64,000 bases of DNA, taken from NCBI GenBank assembly GCA_963823735.1, contig CAWGMO010000001.1, positions 558,001-622,000 on the forward strand, read 5' to 3'. A program made the translations under genes and the position numbers. The notes below the pieces were generated by a model that did not search any database, had not been told where the DNA came from, and saw only the letters and a list, made by a program, of their open reading frames with translations. Of the stretch, positions 54,434 to 62,438 are shown in pieces (position 1 is the stretch's first letter; each line of letters begins with the position of its first letter). This DNA is from Actinoallomurus sp963823735. GTDB lineage: Bacteria; Actinomycetota; Actinomycetes; Streptosporangiales; Streptosporangiaceae.

Positions 54434-54448
54434 GTCACGCTGCGTGAT
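54434..54448. promoter_or_regulatory. BldD box upstream of bldC
   Basis: GTCACGCTGCGTGAT fits the BldD consensus nTnACnC(A/T)GnGTnAn at every fixed position, with arms TCACGC and GCGTGA around a central T. bldC is a known BldD target in Streptomyces. Confidence 0.75.
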
Positions 54449-54496
54449 TCTAGCGACACGTATAGTCGCATCGCGCGCTGATTCAGCTAATTTTCC

Positions 54497-55369
54497 TCAG
54501 TTAGCGGATTCAAGGGCCCGTACGACGCGCCACCGGGCGACCACGCGCTTGTACATCGCCAGCGCGAGTTCGGCCTGTCCGGTCTCCATGCCGGTGACCG
54601 CGGCGGCCACCTCCGCGACCGATTCGTCGGCGCGCAGGGCGGCGTCGTCCAGGATGTGGACCAGCCCGCCGTAGTCGAGTTCGACCAGGGAGTGCGGGTG
54701 GAACTCCTCGAGCCAGCGTCCCACCGACTCGACCTCGCTGAGCTCGAAGCCCTCGCCCACGTGGCGGCGTACGACGTTGAGGGCGCGGGCCACGCGCCGG
54801 CGTGCCTGGGCCATCGGCGTGACGTAGATCAGCGTACGGGTGGGGACGGCCGTCATCGGGCCGCCTCCGCCGGTCTCGTTCTCGTTCTGGCCGCCGAGGA
54901 CCAGCCAGCGCTCCTTAGCGACAAAAGGGACGAACCAGGCCAGCGGGACCTGCCACGTACTCGACAGGATGTGCGGGCTCAGGGTTCCGGAGTGCCGCTT
55001 CCAGCCGTCGAAGGCGGTGTCGGCCTGCTCGGCCACGCGCGGGGGCACGAACATCTCGGCCAGCTTCTCGGACATGCCGGCACGGAATCGATCGAACGCC
55101 AGCCAGGAACGAAGCCGTGTCTCCCACGGGCAGATGTAGGTGACGTCCTCGGCACGGCGCACGTACGCGTCGCGGCTCTCCCGCGTCGGCGCGACGATCG
55201 GCGGAACCGCGATCAGGCGCCAGAGCGCCAGAGTGTGCTCGACATCCAGGGCCCCGACCCGGCGCGGTCGCTTCTCGGATACGGCGTACGCCGCCCATAT
55301 CGACCGGTCAGGCTCGGGAAAGGCGGTCAGCGGTTCGTATACCCGAAGGTACGCGGCGTAAGGCAGCAC
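54497..55369 (-). CDS. SCO4090-like hypothetical protein
   Basis: A 290-residue soluble protein starting VLPYAAYLRVYEPLTAFPEP. Conserved-looking parts are EDVTYICPWETRLRSWLAFD, the basic helix ALNVVRRHVGEGF and the C-terminal SLVELDYGGLVHILDDAAL. It has no known domain. Its place between bldC and valine dehydrogenase is conserved in Streptomyces, which is the main reason for the name. I prefer the GTG at 55369; a GTG at 55393 is the alternative. Its stop is 48 bases from the BldD box. Confidence 0.75.
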   Translation of the reverse strand: MLPYAAYLRVYEPLTAFPEPDRSIWAAYAVSEKRPRRVGALDVEHTLALWRLIAVPPIVAPTRESRDAYVRRAEDVTYICPWETRLRSWLAFDRFRAGMSEKLAEMFVPPRVAEQADTAFDGWKRHSGTLSPHILSSTWQVPLAWFVPFVAKERWLVLGGQNENETGGGGPMTAVPTRTLIYVTPMAQARRRVARALNVVRRHVGEGFELSEVESVGRWLEEFHPHSLVELDYGGLVHILDDAALRADESVAEVAAAVTGMETGQAELALAMYKRVVARWRVVRALESAN

Positions 55370-55634
55370 GACCGCATCGTGACACGATCTCACCGCACGA
55401 CGCGCGCCGTATGGCCGACGAGATCCTCCTGAGACCTGTCCACGAACTCGCGGCGATCACTGCGGAGACCTCTCCGGGCGCCTACCCTGATCCTGTCGGA
55501 CTCAAGCCCCGTAGCTGGTCGCATGTCGTGCGATCCACGGACATGTCGCCCGACTTCGGGTATCCGGGTACAAAGCTCGCCGCCGCAACACGTACGGCAT
55601 CGGGCCGGTGTGCGCTCAGAGAGGAGCCACAACA

Positions 55635-56702
55635 GTGACGAACGTCTTCGGCACCCCCCACGAACAGGTGGTGTTCTGCCATGACGAGGCCAGCGGCCTC
55701 AAGGCGATCATTGCCATCTATTCGACGACGCTGGGGCCCGCGCTCGGTGGTACTCGCTTCTACCCCTACGGATCCGAGGACGAGGCGCTCGCCGACGTCC
55801 TGAACCTGTCGAAGGGCATGGCGTACAAGAACGCGCTCGCCGACCTCGACCTCGGCGGCGGCAAAGCGGTCATCATCGGCGATCCCTCCACCCACAAGTC
55901 GGAGGCGCTACTCCGCGCGTACGGCCGGTTCGTGCAGTCCCTCAACGGCCGCTACTTCACCGCCTGCGACGTTGGAACGTTCTCCGAGGACATGGACGTC
56001 ATCGCCCGCGAGTGCGACTACGTCACGGGCCGTACGCGCGCACACGGCGGAGCCGGCGACTCGTCCATCCTGACCGCTTTCGGCGTTTTCCAGGGCATGC
56101 GCGCCGCGGCCGAACACGCGTGGGGCGAGCCGAGCCTGCGCGGACGCCGCGTCGGCGTGGAAGGGGTCGGAAAGGTCGGTCGCCGCCTCGTCGACCACCT
56201 GATCACCGACGGCGCGAACGTCGTGATCACCGACGTCACCCCGGCCGCCATCGACCGCGTACGCGCCGAGCACCCCGGCGTCGAGGTCGTCGAGGGCCAC
56301 GGCGCCCTGGCCGGCTCCGACATCGACGTGTACGCCCCGTGCGCCCTGGGCGGCGCCCTCGACGACGAGACCGTCGCGGGCCTCCAGGCCAAGATCGTGT
56401 GCGGCGGCGCCAACAACCAGCTCGCCCACGCCGGCATCGAGAAGCAGCTCGCCGACCGAGGCGTCCTGTACGCCCCCGACTACGTCGTCAACTCCGGCGG
56501 CGTCATCCAGGTCGCCGACGAGATCGAAGGCTTCGACTTCGACCGCGCGAAGCAGAAGGCCACCGGCATCTTCGAGACCACCCGCCGCATCTTCTCGATC
56601 GGCACCGACGAGGGCGTCCCCCCGGCCGTCGCCGCCGACCGCCTCGCCGAACGCCGCATGCTGGAGATCAGCCGCCTGCGCGGCATCTTGATCAACTCCT
56701 GA
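55635..56702 (+). CDS. vdh: Valine/leucine dehydrogenase
   Basis: A 355-residue branched-chain amino acid dehydrogenase of the Glu/Leu/Phe/Val family. The substrate and catalytic lysines are in LSKGMAYKNALADLDLGGGK (about Lys65 and Lys77) and the catalytic Asp lies in CDVGTFSEDM. The NAD-binding fold begins RRVGVEGVGKVGRRLVDHLI, and CGGANNQLAH is a further signature. It deaminates valine and its relatives, giving precursors for fatty acids and polyketides. The GTG at 55635 follows GAGGAG. It is divergent from the SCO4090-like gene. Confidence 0.94.
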   Translation: MTNVFGTPHEQVVFCHDEASGLKAIIAIYSTTLGPALGGTRFYPYGSEDEALADVLNLSKGMAYKNALADLDLGGGKAVIIGDPSTHKSEALLRAYGRFVQSLNGRYFTACDVGTFSEDMDVIARECDYVTGRTRAHGGAGDSSILTAFGVFQGMRAAAEHAWGEPSLRGRRVGVEGVGKVGRRLVDHLITDGANVVITDVTPAAIDRVRAEHPGVEVVEGHGALAGSDIDVYAPCALGGALDDETVAGLQAKIVCGGANNQLAHAGIEKQLADRGVLYAPDYVVNSGGVIQVADEIEGFDFDRAKQKATGIFETTRRIFSIGTDEGVPPAVAADRLAERRMLEISRLRGILINS

Positions 56703-56938
56703 CCGTACGATCCGGGGATCTCCGCCGTCATGGGGATCCCCGGAAAGCTCGCCGAGCGGGTCGGCTAAGCTTTCGCGAAGCCGCACACCGCGCAGACGAC
56801 GTACCAAGGCGGGCGCAAAACGGGTACGGTTGTATCCGTAGCCGGTCCGTGGGATGACGCCGCGCCCGGCTGTGGATGCGTAAGCGAGCGTAAGTGGGGC
56901 CAACCGACGGGTCCCCGATCATCGAGGGGGTCGAGCCA

Positions 56939-57169
56939 ATGGGGCGCGGCCGAGCCAAGGCCAAGCAGGTGAAGGTTGCACGCCGCCTGAAGTACAACAG
57001 CGGCGGGACAGACCTTGACCGTCTGCGCGGCGAGCTGGGCGTCAACCAGAACTCGCAGGATGACCATGACCCCTACGACGACGACTCGTCGTACGAGGAC
57101 CTCACAGACCGCTATGCGGACTACGCGGAGGACCACGACGAGAGTGACGGCAAGAGTACGACGAAGTAA
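56939..57169 (+). CDS. DUF3073 family protein
   Basis: A 76-residue protein: basic start MGRGRAKAKQVKVARRLKYN, then TDLDRLRGELG and an acidic, Tyr/Asp-rich tail (DDSSYEDLTDRYADYAED). That is the DUF3073 family, found across actinobacteria near purF and purM. Its role is unknown; the split charge suggests nucleic-acid or ribosome contact. GAGGGGG precedes the ATG. It is followed by two hairpins. Confidence 0.92.
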   Translation: MGRGRAKAKQVKVARRLKYNSGGTDLDRLRGELGVNQNSQDDHDPYDDDSSYEDLTDRYADYAEDHDESDGKSTTK

Positions 57170-57249
57170 CTGCCGTCTCAGCGTCTGAGACCACCCCGGT
57201 CGCCCGATCGACCGAGGGCTTAGGGACCATGCGAGGACGCATGATCGTG

Positions 57250-57280
57250 AAGCGTTCCCGCCCAAGCGGCGGGGACGCTT
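57250..57280 (+). terminator. Terminator hairpin after the DUF3073 gene
   Basis: AAGCGT-CCCGCC pairs with GGCGGG-ACGCTT around a CAAGC loop. A smaller stem GTCTCAG/CTGAGAC lies at 57175-57191, directly after the stop. Confidence 0.75.
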
Positions 57281-57418
57281 TGCGCATGCCGACCTGCGAC
57301 TAGTTTCTGCCGCCGTACTCCGGCGTCGTTTCGCCATGCCCTGAGCCGGGCGTCCGCAGCACTGGACACCGGCCCGGCACTGACGCACCCCGGCCGCCGC
57401 GTCACCTTCCCCGCATGT

Positions 57419-57571
57419 GGACGTACGGGACGCGGCGCCTCTCCCACGCGGACGTACGGGGCGCGCGACCTTGTGTGCATGGACGTACGGGGCGCGCGAC
57501 CTCCTGTGCGTGGACGTACGGGCGCGCGACCTTCTGTGCATGAACGTACGGGCGCGGCCCTCCTTGTCCAC
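57419..57571. repeat. Five tandem units of 30-31 bases
   Basis: Units start with GGACGTACGG and continue GGCGCGCGACCTTGTGTGCA-like. Their bounds are 57419-57449, 57450-57480, 57481-57511, 57512-57541 and 57542-57571. The three central units are nearly identical, the outer ones more diverged. No product is recognisable in any frame. Confidence 0.75.
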
Positions 57572-57692
57572 GACGAGGAAGAACGCGGCCTGGCAGGTCG
57601 CGGCGCCCAGCCCCGCGAGCCGGCGACGCCGCCGAGCTCCCCCGCCCGACCCGCCGCCGGCTCCTCGACGGCGCGAGAGTCGCCGCGCTGCT

Positions 57693-58000
57693 GCATGGAC
57701 GTGCGGGAGGCGGCGCCATCTCCAGCGGAGACATGCGGGCAGGCGCGGCCTACTCCGGCAGGCATACGACCAGGTCAGTCGCACTCCACCGGAGGTACAC
57801 AACCAGGCGCCTCTCATCTCGCACGGAGGCATGGCACACAGCTCGACGTCACCTCCCCTAGCAGGGGTAACAGGCAGATACCACCTGCCCGAGCAGGGGC
57901 AACGGACAGACCGCCGTCTCCCCGAGCAGGGGAACGGACAGATCGCCGTCTCCTGGCGAAGACATACGGGCAGGAGCCGCCCGGAGGTGTGCGGGCAGGG
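57693..58000. repeat. Second, more diverged array with hairpin-bearing units of about 31-36 bases
   Basis: About nine units share a small stem (CTCC..GGAG or CCCC-GAGCA-GGGG) followed by an ACGGACAGATCGCCGTC-like tail. The two units at about 57888-57952 differ by little more than one base each. Words such as ACATGCGGGCAGG and ACATACGGGCAGG link it loosely to the 30-31-base array just upstream. It is not a CRISPR array because there are no constant repeats with unique spacers. Confidence 0.55.
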
Positions 58001-58497
58001 TGCTTGACCTGCCCAGGTGTCTCCTTTCGCGAGGACTGCGGCCGGTCCCGGTGGCGGCTTGGGCGCGGACTGCACGCGACCGGTCCTTCTCGGCGATCGG
58101 CGTCGCCAGGTCAGCGGTTCGGTGCGCTCGCGGCCCCTCATCCGGCCGTTCCGAGAGTGAAACAGATCACATTTTGTGTTGATTTGTCCGGGATGGGAGA
58201 GCCAGCGCCTTCCGGCTTCGCAGTCGGCGCGGCCGGACGTCCTGACAGGGTGAGAGTCAGGGCGCTAGTCAGGGGTGGACGAGGGCTGCGGAGGGGTGCT
58301 TCGTCCGCAGGGGCGGGCCGTTCGACATTCCTCTCAATTCGCTATTGGGTGGCTCATTTTCCGTGTGGCGTACGGGTGCTGGCATCGCCTTGAGCTGGGG
58401 GTTTATGGCGTTTTGCCCCCCTCCCGGAGTGGGGTGGGGCGGGTTAGGATTGGGTGAGGTTGGGCTCTGTAAGGCCGCGAGTCAGGGGGCGCGCGAC
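58001..58497. other. Gene-free stretch
   Basis: I see no gene here. The region contains an AT-richer segment (AACAGATCACATTTTGTG at about 58160) and, just before the next gene, a G-rich leader with TGGGTGAGGTTGGG. The promoter of the repeat protein is probably inside. Confidence 0.4.
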
Positions 58498-59439
58498 ATG
58501 AGGGCATACCGAGGCTGGGTCGCGGCTGTACTGCTGACCGCCCTTGCCTTCATCGGCGGCCCCGACCTACTCGACTCCACCCCGGCCCGGCCGGAACCCA
58601 TCGCACACCTGGTCAGCGACCGTACGCCCGGCACCGCCCACCCCAAGCCCCACTCAGCCAATCTGATCGCCGACGGCCACCCGAACGATCGAATCGCCCC
58701 CTCCCGCACCAACGCCCGCGGCGAGCACCACCAAGCGGCCACCACTCGCATGGGCCGAGTAGCCGCCGGCACCGGCATCCGAGGCCAGCACCAGCAAGCC
58801 GCCACCACTCGCACGGGCCACCACACCCCCGCGCGCACCAGCACCAGCACGGGCACGGGCACGGGCACGGGCACGGGCACAAGAGGCGAGCGCCACCAAG
58901 CGGCCACCACCCGCACGGGCCACCACACCCCCGCGCGCACCAGCACCAGCACGGGCACACGAGGCCAGCGCCACCAAGCGGCCACCACCCGCACGGGCCA
59001 CCACACCCCCGCGCGCACCAGCACCAGCACGGGCACACGAGGTGAGCACGACCAAGCCGCCGCCAGCCGCACGGACAACCCAGTCACAGACCCCGTCTAC
59101 GCCGACCGGATCGAGCAGGTGCGGCGGCGAGGTGTTTCCGGCTCCCCTGTCATCGCCTCGGCACCGCGAGGTTCCAGTGCGGGTGCGGCGTGGGGGGATC
59201 GGGTTGGGCGGGTGCAGGGTGGTCCTGGGCGGTATCGGGTCGGGGATCTGGATGGGCCGGGGCGGCGGTGGGTGCCGGCTCTTCCTCCTGGGGCATCGCA
59301 AGGGCACGCGCCTGGGGCTGTGAGGCTCTCGGCCGGGCCTGGAGGGCCTCGGGCGGCTAAGACCGGCGGGCGGAAGGCTCCGGCCGTCCGGCACGCAGGC
59401 GCCTGTTCGCAGGAGAGTCTTCAGGTTTTTCGCTGCTGA
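58498..59439 (+). CDS. Secreted or membrane-anchored Thr-rich repeat protein
   Basis: A 313-residue frame starting MRAYRGWVAAVLLTALAFIG, a signal or anchor helix. Residues 75-192 are built from 26-residue repeats of the type RHQAATTRTGHHTPARTSTS plus TGTRGQ. Copies lie at about 75-96 (diverged), 97-130 (expanded by extra Gly-Thr pairs), 131-156, 157-182 and a partial fifth. The rest is Gly/Arg/Pro-rich with no domain. Codon bias is weaker after residue 205, where an indel may have shifted the frame. It is possibly a surface protein of low complexity; function unknown. Confidence 0.5.
   Translation: MRAYRGWVAAVLLTALAFIGGPDLLDSTPARPEPIAHLVSDRTPGTAHPKPHSANLIADGHPNDRIAPSRTNARGEHHQAATTRMGRVAAGTGIRGQHQQAATTRTGHHTPARTSTSTGTGTGTGTGTRGERHQAATTRTGHHTPARTSTSTGTRGQRHQAATTRTGHHTPARTSTSTGTRGEHDQAAASRTDNPVTDPVYADRIEQVRRRGVSGSPVIASAPRGSSAGAAWGDRVGRVQGGPGRYRVGDLDGPGRRWVPALPPGASQGHAPGAVRLSAGPGGPRAAKTGGRKAPAVRHAGACSQESLQVFRC
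58786..59043 (+). repeat. 78-base in-frame repeats with a hexanucleotide microsatellite
   Basis: Three consecutive copies encode the 26-residue unit; the last two are almost identical in DNA. The first copy contains six GGGCAC units in a row, adding Gly-Thr pairs. The structure suggests recent slippage. Confidence 0.8.
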
Positions 59440-59491
59440 GGAGAGCCCCGTAGAGGGGCGGTCTCGCGGCCATTTCCCTCTCCATGAAGGA

Positions 59492-59510
59492 CGGCATGGG
59501 TGCCATGCCG
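59492..59510 (+). promoter_or_regulatory. Hairpin in the carbonic anhydrase leader
   Basis: CGGCATGG and CCATGCCG form a perfect stem around GTG, 67 bases upstream of the carbonic anhydrase start. It may end the previous transcript or lie in the leader. Confidence 0.4.
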
Positions 59511-59576
59511 CCCTGATGACTCATGTCCGGCCAGGCGGCCGGTCACCCTGTGAGACTCACCAGAAAGGGCTGCGCC

Positions 59577-60170
59577 ATGCAGTCGTTGATCGACAATGCT
59601 CGTGCCTTCCCCGAGCGGTACACGGATCTTGGTCGGCACTCCGGCGGGCAGCGGCCCGCGGCGCTCTTCATCACCTGTTCCGACTCGCGGGTCGTTCCCG
59701 CGCTGATCACGGAGGCGGCGCCCGGGGAGTTGTTCGAGTTGCGGACCGCGGGCAACATCGTGCCTGTTCACGACCCCAAGAAGGTCTCCGGCGAGGCGGC
59801 GACGATCGAGTATGCCGTCACGGTGCTTCAGGTCCAGAACGTCATCGTCTGTGGGCATTCGCACTGTGGCGCGGTCGGTGCGCTCGTCAGGGCCGACGAT
59901 CTCAGTGCCACTCCCGCCGTACGGCGCTGGCTCGCAGACACCGAGCCCCACGATGACGCGCGCAACGCCGCCGAAGAAGACGACGGGGCGGCGATCAGTT
60001 CGGCCGTGCAGCGGCATGTGGTCGCGCAGATGGGGCGGTTGCGGCTGCATCCGAGTGTCGCGGAGCGGCTCGAAGATCGGCGGCTTGCTCTGCACGGGTG
60101 GTTCTACGCGATCGACACCGGTGTCGTCAGTGTCTACCGGCCTCAGGCCGACGCCTTCCAACCCCTCTGA
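59577..60170 (+). CDS. Beta-class carbonic anhydrase
   Basis: A 197-residue zinc enzyme interconverting carbon dioxide and bicarbonate. Ligands are Cys34 and Asp36 in FITCSDSR, His94 and Cys97 in VCGHSHCGAVGAL; Arg38 completes the Asp-Arg dyad. RTAGNIVPV is a further family motif. AAAGGG precedes the ATG at 59577. The SulP transporter gene starts 15 bases downstream, so the pair is an operon for bicarbonate supply. An N-terminal extension to 59523 is open but unlikely. Confidence 0.95.
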   Translation: MQSLIDNARAFPERYTDLGRHSGGQRPAALFITCSDSRVVPALITEAAPGELFELRTAGNIVPVHDPKKVSGEAATIEYAVTVLQVQNVIVCGHSHCGAVGALVRADDLSATPAVRRWLADTEPHDDARNAAEEDDGAAISSAVQRHVVAQMGRLRLHPSVAERLEDRRLALHGWFYAIDTGVVSVYRPQADAFQPL

Positions 60171-60185
60171 ACGACAAGGTGGGCA

Positions 60186-61631
60186 ATGAATCTCGACAGC
60201 ATCCGACGTGATTCTCTCTCCTCGATCGTCGTCTTCCTCGTCGCCTTGCCTCTCTGCATCGGGGTGGCCGTCGCGTCGGGGGTGCCGCCGGAGCTCGGGC
60301 TCGTCACCGGCATCGTCGGCGGCCTGGTGGCCGGGGTTCTGCCCGGTAGCAGCCTTCAGGTCAGCGGGCCGGCCGCCGGGCTGACCGTGCTCGTGTACGA
60401 GACGGTCCAGGCGAACGGCCTGCCCGTCTTAGGGGTGATCGTGCTGGCCACGGGCGCCGCGCAGCTCGCGATGGGGGCGTTCCGGCTCGGGCGGTGGTTC
60501 CGCGCGATCTCGATCTCTGTCGTTCAGGGGATGCTGGCCGGCATCGGGCTCGTCCTGGTGGCCGGGCAGCTTCACACGCTCTTCGACGGGAAGTCGCCCG
60601 GTGCGGCGCTGGCCAACCTCGCGGCGTTGCCGGGCCTGCTCAAGGATTCCGCCGGGGACCCGTCGGCGCTGGTGGCGGGCGGGATCGGTGCCGGGACGAT
60701 CGTGGTGCTGGTCTGCTGGCGGTTCGCGCCGAAGCGGGTCCGGGTGGTTCCCGCCGCGCTGGTGGCGGTCACGCTCGCGACCGCCACGACCCTGCTGTTC
60801 GACCTGCCGGTGCAGCGGATCGAGGTGCGCGGGCTGCTCGACGCGCTGCGGCTGACGACACCCTCGGACCTCGGGCGCCTCACGGAGGGGGACGTGCTCG
60901 GCGCCGTGGTGGCGTTCGCGCTCATCGCCTCGGCCGAAAGCCTGTTCAGCGCCGCCGCGGTCGACCGGATGCACGACGGGCCCCGTACGGACTACGACCG
61001 TGAGCTGATGGCCCAGGGCACCGGGAACCTCGTGTGCGGTGTCCTGGGCGCGCTGCCGATGACGGCGGTCATCGTCCGCAGCGCCGCCAACGTCCAGGCC
61101 GGGGCGCGTACGAAGGTCTCACGGGTGCTGCACGGCGTGTGGCTGCTGGCCTTCACCGTGCTGGCGCCCGCGGCGCTGACCGTCATCCCGGTGACCGCGC
61201 TGGCGGCCGTGCTGGTCCACGCGGGGTGGAAGCTGCTGTCCCTGCGGGACGCGGGGCGGCTCTGGCGTACGGAGCGGGGCGAGGCGATCGTGTTCGGCGG
61301 CACCGCGCTGGCGGTCGTCGCGACGAACCTGTTCGAGGGGGTGCTGATCGGCATCGTGCTGGCGATCGTGAAGACCGCCTGGGACGTCTCCGACATCCAC
61401 GTCGACACCCACGACGACGGCGAGGGGGCGATCAGGATCAGGCTCACCGGCAACGCGACGTTCCTGCGGCTGCCGAGGGTCCTCGACACGCTGGAGGCGG
61501 CGCCGCACGGGCGGCCCGTGGAGCTGGACCTGACGGGTCTGCGCCACCTCGACCACGCGTGCCGTACGGCGCTGGCGGCCTGGGCGGCACAGCGCGTCGC
61601 CCAGGACGTACCGGTGACGGTGTCGGAGTAG
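60186..61631 (+). CDS. SulP family transporter (probable bicarbonate) with short STAS domain
   Basis: A 481-residue SLC26/SulP protein with about 12-14 helices: SIVVFLVALPLCIGVAVASG and PPELGLVTGIVGGLVAGVLP, then VSGPAAGLTVLV in helix 3, a core-domain signature, and LIASAESLFSAAAVDRMHDG. Residues about 405-480 form a short STAS-like domain (RLPRVLDTLEAAPHGRPVEL). Proteins of this group beside carbonic anhydrases usually take up bicarbonate. The gene is co-transcribed with the carbonic anhydrase. Confidence 0.9.
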   Translation: MNLDSIRRDSLSSIVVFLVALPLCIGVAVASGVPPELGLVTGIVGGLVAGVLPGSSLQVSGPAAGLTVLVYETVQANGLPVLGVIVLATGAAQLAMGAFRLGRWFRAISISVVQGMLAGIGLVLVAGQLHTLFDGKSPGAALANLAALPGLLKDSAGDPSALVAGGIGAGTIVVLVCWRFAPKRVRVVPAALVAVTLATATTLLFDLPVQRIEVRGLLDALRLTTPSDLGRLTEGDVLGAVVAFALIASAESLFSAAAVDRMHDGPRTDYDRELMAQGTGNLVCGVLGALPMTAVIVRSAANVQAGARTKVSRVLHGVWLLAFTVLAPAALTVIPVTALAAVLVHAGWKLLSLRDAGRLWRTERGEAIVFGGTALAVVATNLFEGVLIGIVLAIVKTAWDVSDIHVDTHDDGEGAIRIRLTGNATFLRLPRVLDTLEAAPHGRPVELDLTGLRHLDHACRTALAAWAAQRVAQDVPVTVSE

Positions 61632-61650
61632 GTCGGCACCCGGCTCGCGA

Positions 61651-61683
61651 GGCCCCGGCGTCAAGGGCAGGTCGTACGCGGCC
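61651..61683. repeat. Degenerate copy of the 3' end of the SanA-like gene
   Basis: The 33 bases from GGCCCCGGCGTCA to TCGTACGCGGCC match 61771-61803 with two mismatches, exactly 120 bases apart. The preceding CCCGGCTCGCG also recurs (61639 and 61744). The original lies inside the SanA-like gene, the copy in the gap beyond its stop. Confidence 0.75.
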
Positions 61684-61715
61684 GGCGCCGGGCCCCCGCG
61701 TACGAACAGAACAGG

Positions 61716-62387
61716 TCAGCGGGAGCCGAGCGCGCGGCGCACGCCCGGCTCGCGCGGGCCGAGGAAGCGGGGCCCCGGCGTCATGAGCAGGTCGTACGCG
61801 GCCTTCAGCGACGCCGGGAGCTCGCGTACGTAGGAGAACTCGGTGGCCTCAGGGGCGTAGCGGCTGCTGTCGTCGCCGACGCCCCACGACTCGACGCCGA
61901 CCGAGCGGCACAGGGTGATCGCGCGCGGCAGGTGGAACCGCTGCGAGACGAGGATCGCCCGGTCGACGCCGAAGATCTTCTTCGCGCGTACGCAGGAGTC
62001 CCACGTGTCGAAGCCGGCGTAGTCGAGGACGATGCGGTCGCGGGGAATCCCCTCGCCGATCAGGTAGTCGCGCATGACCTCGGGCTCGTTGTAGTGGGTG
62101 ACGCTGTTGTCGCCGGTCACGAGCAGCACCTGGACCTTGCCCCGGTGGTACAGGTCGGCGCCGAGGTCGAGGCGCCCGGCCAGCATCGGCGAGGGCCGGT
62201 GGCCGCTGGCGTCGGCGCCGAAGATGATCCCGACGGGGGCCGGCGGCACGCTCGCGAGCGTGCTGCGCTGGTGGGCGGTGGCGGCGTACATCCAGGACGC
62301 GGGGAGCACTAAGGCGTACGCGCCGAGCGCGCACAGCACCGCGAGCGGGCCTCTGCAGCGCCACACGGCGCGGGCGAACCTCTTCAC
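61716..62387 (-). CDS. SanA/YdcF-like protein (DUF218)
   Basis: A 223-residue protein with one N-terminal membrane helix (GPLAVLCALGAYALVLPASW) and a DUF218 domain facing outward. Family residues are in VGIIFGADASGHRPSPMLAG, VLLVTGDNSVTHYNEPEVM, GFDTWDSCVRAKKIFGVDRA and ILVSQRFHLPRAITLC. The related E. coli SanA affects envelope permeability, but the biochemical activity is unknown. The gene is single. A copied piece of its 3' end lies just downstream. Confidence 0.88.
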   Translation of the reverse strand: MKRFARAVWRCRGPLAVLCALGAYALVLPASWMYAATAHQRSTLASVPPAPVGIIFGADASGHRPSPMLAGRLDLGADLYHRGKVQVLLVTGDNSVTHYNEPEVMRDYLIGEGIPRDRIVLDYAGFDTWDSCVRAKKIFGVDRAILVSQRFHLPRAITLCRSVGVESWGVGDDSSRYAPEATEFSYVRELPASLKAAYDLLMTPGPRFLGPREPGVRRALGSR

Positions 62388-62438
62388 ACACGTTAACGAC
62401 GCCCCTGGGCAGGTGGGGGTTCCACGCCCGGGGTCAGG

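Noticed and set aside
57693..58000. CRISPR array
   Set aside because: Units diverge along their whole length, there are no constant repeats with unrelated spacers, and no cas genes are present.
56765..58141. A long minus-strand frame through the DUF3073 gene and repeats
   Set aside because: It is antisense to a certain gene and its repeats give only Arg/Ser/Thr-rich text.
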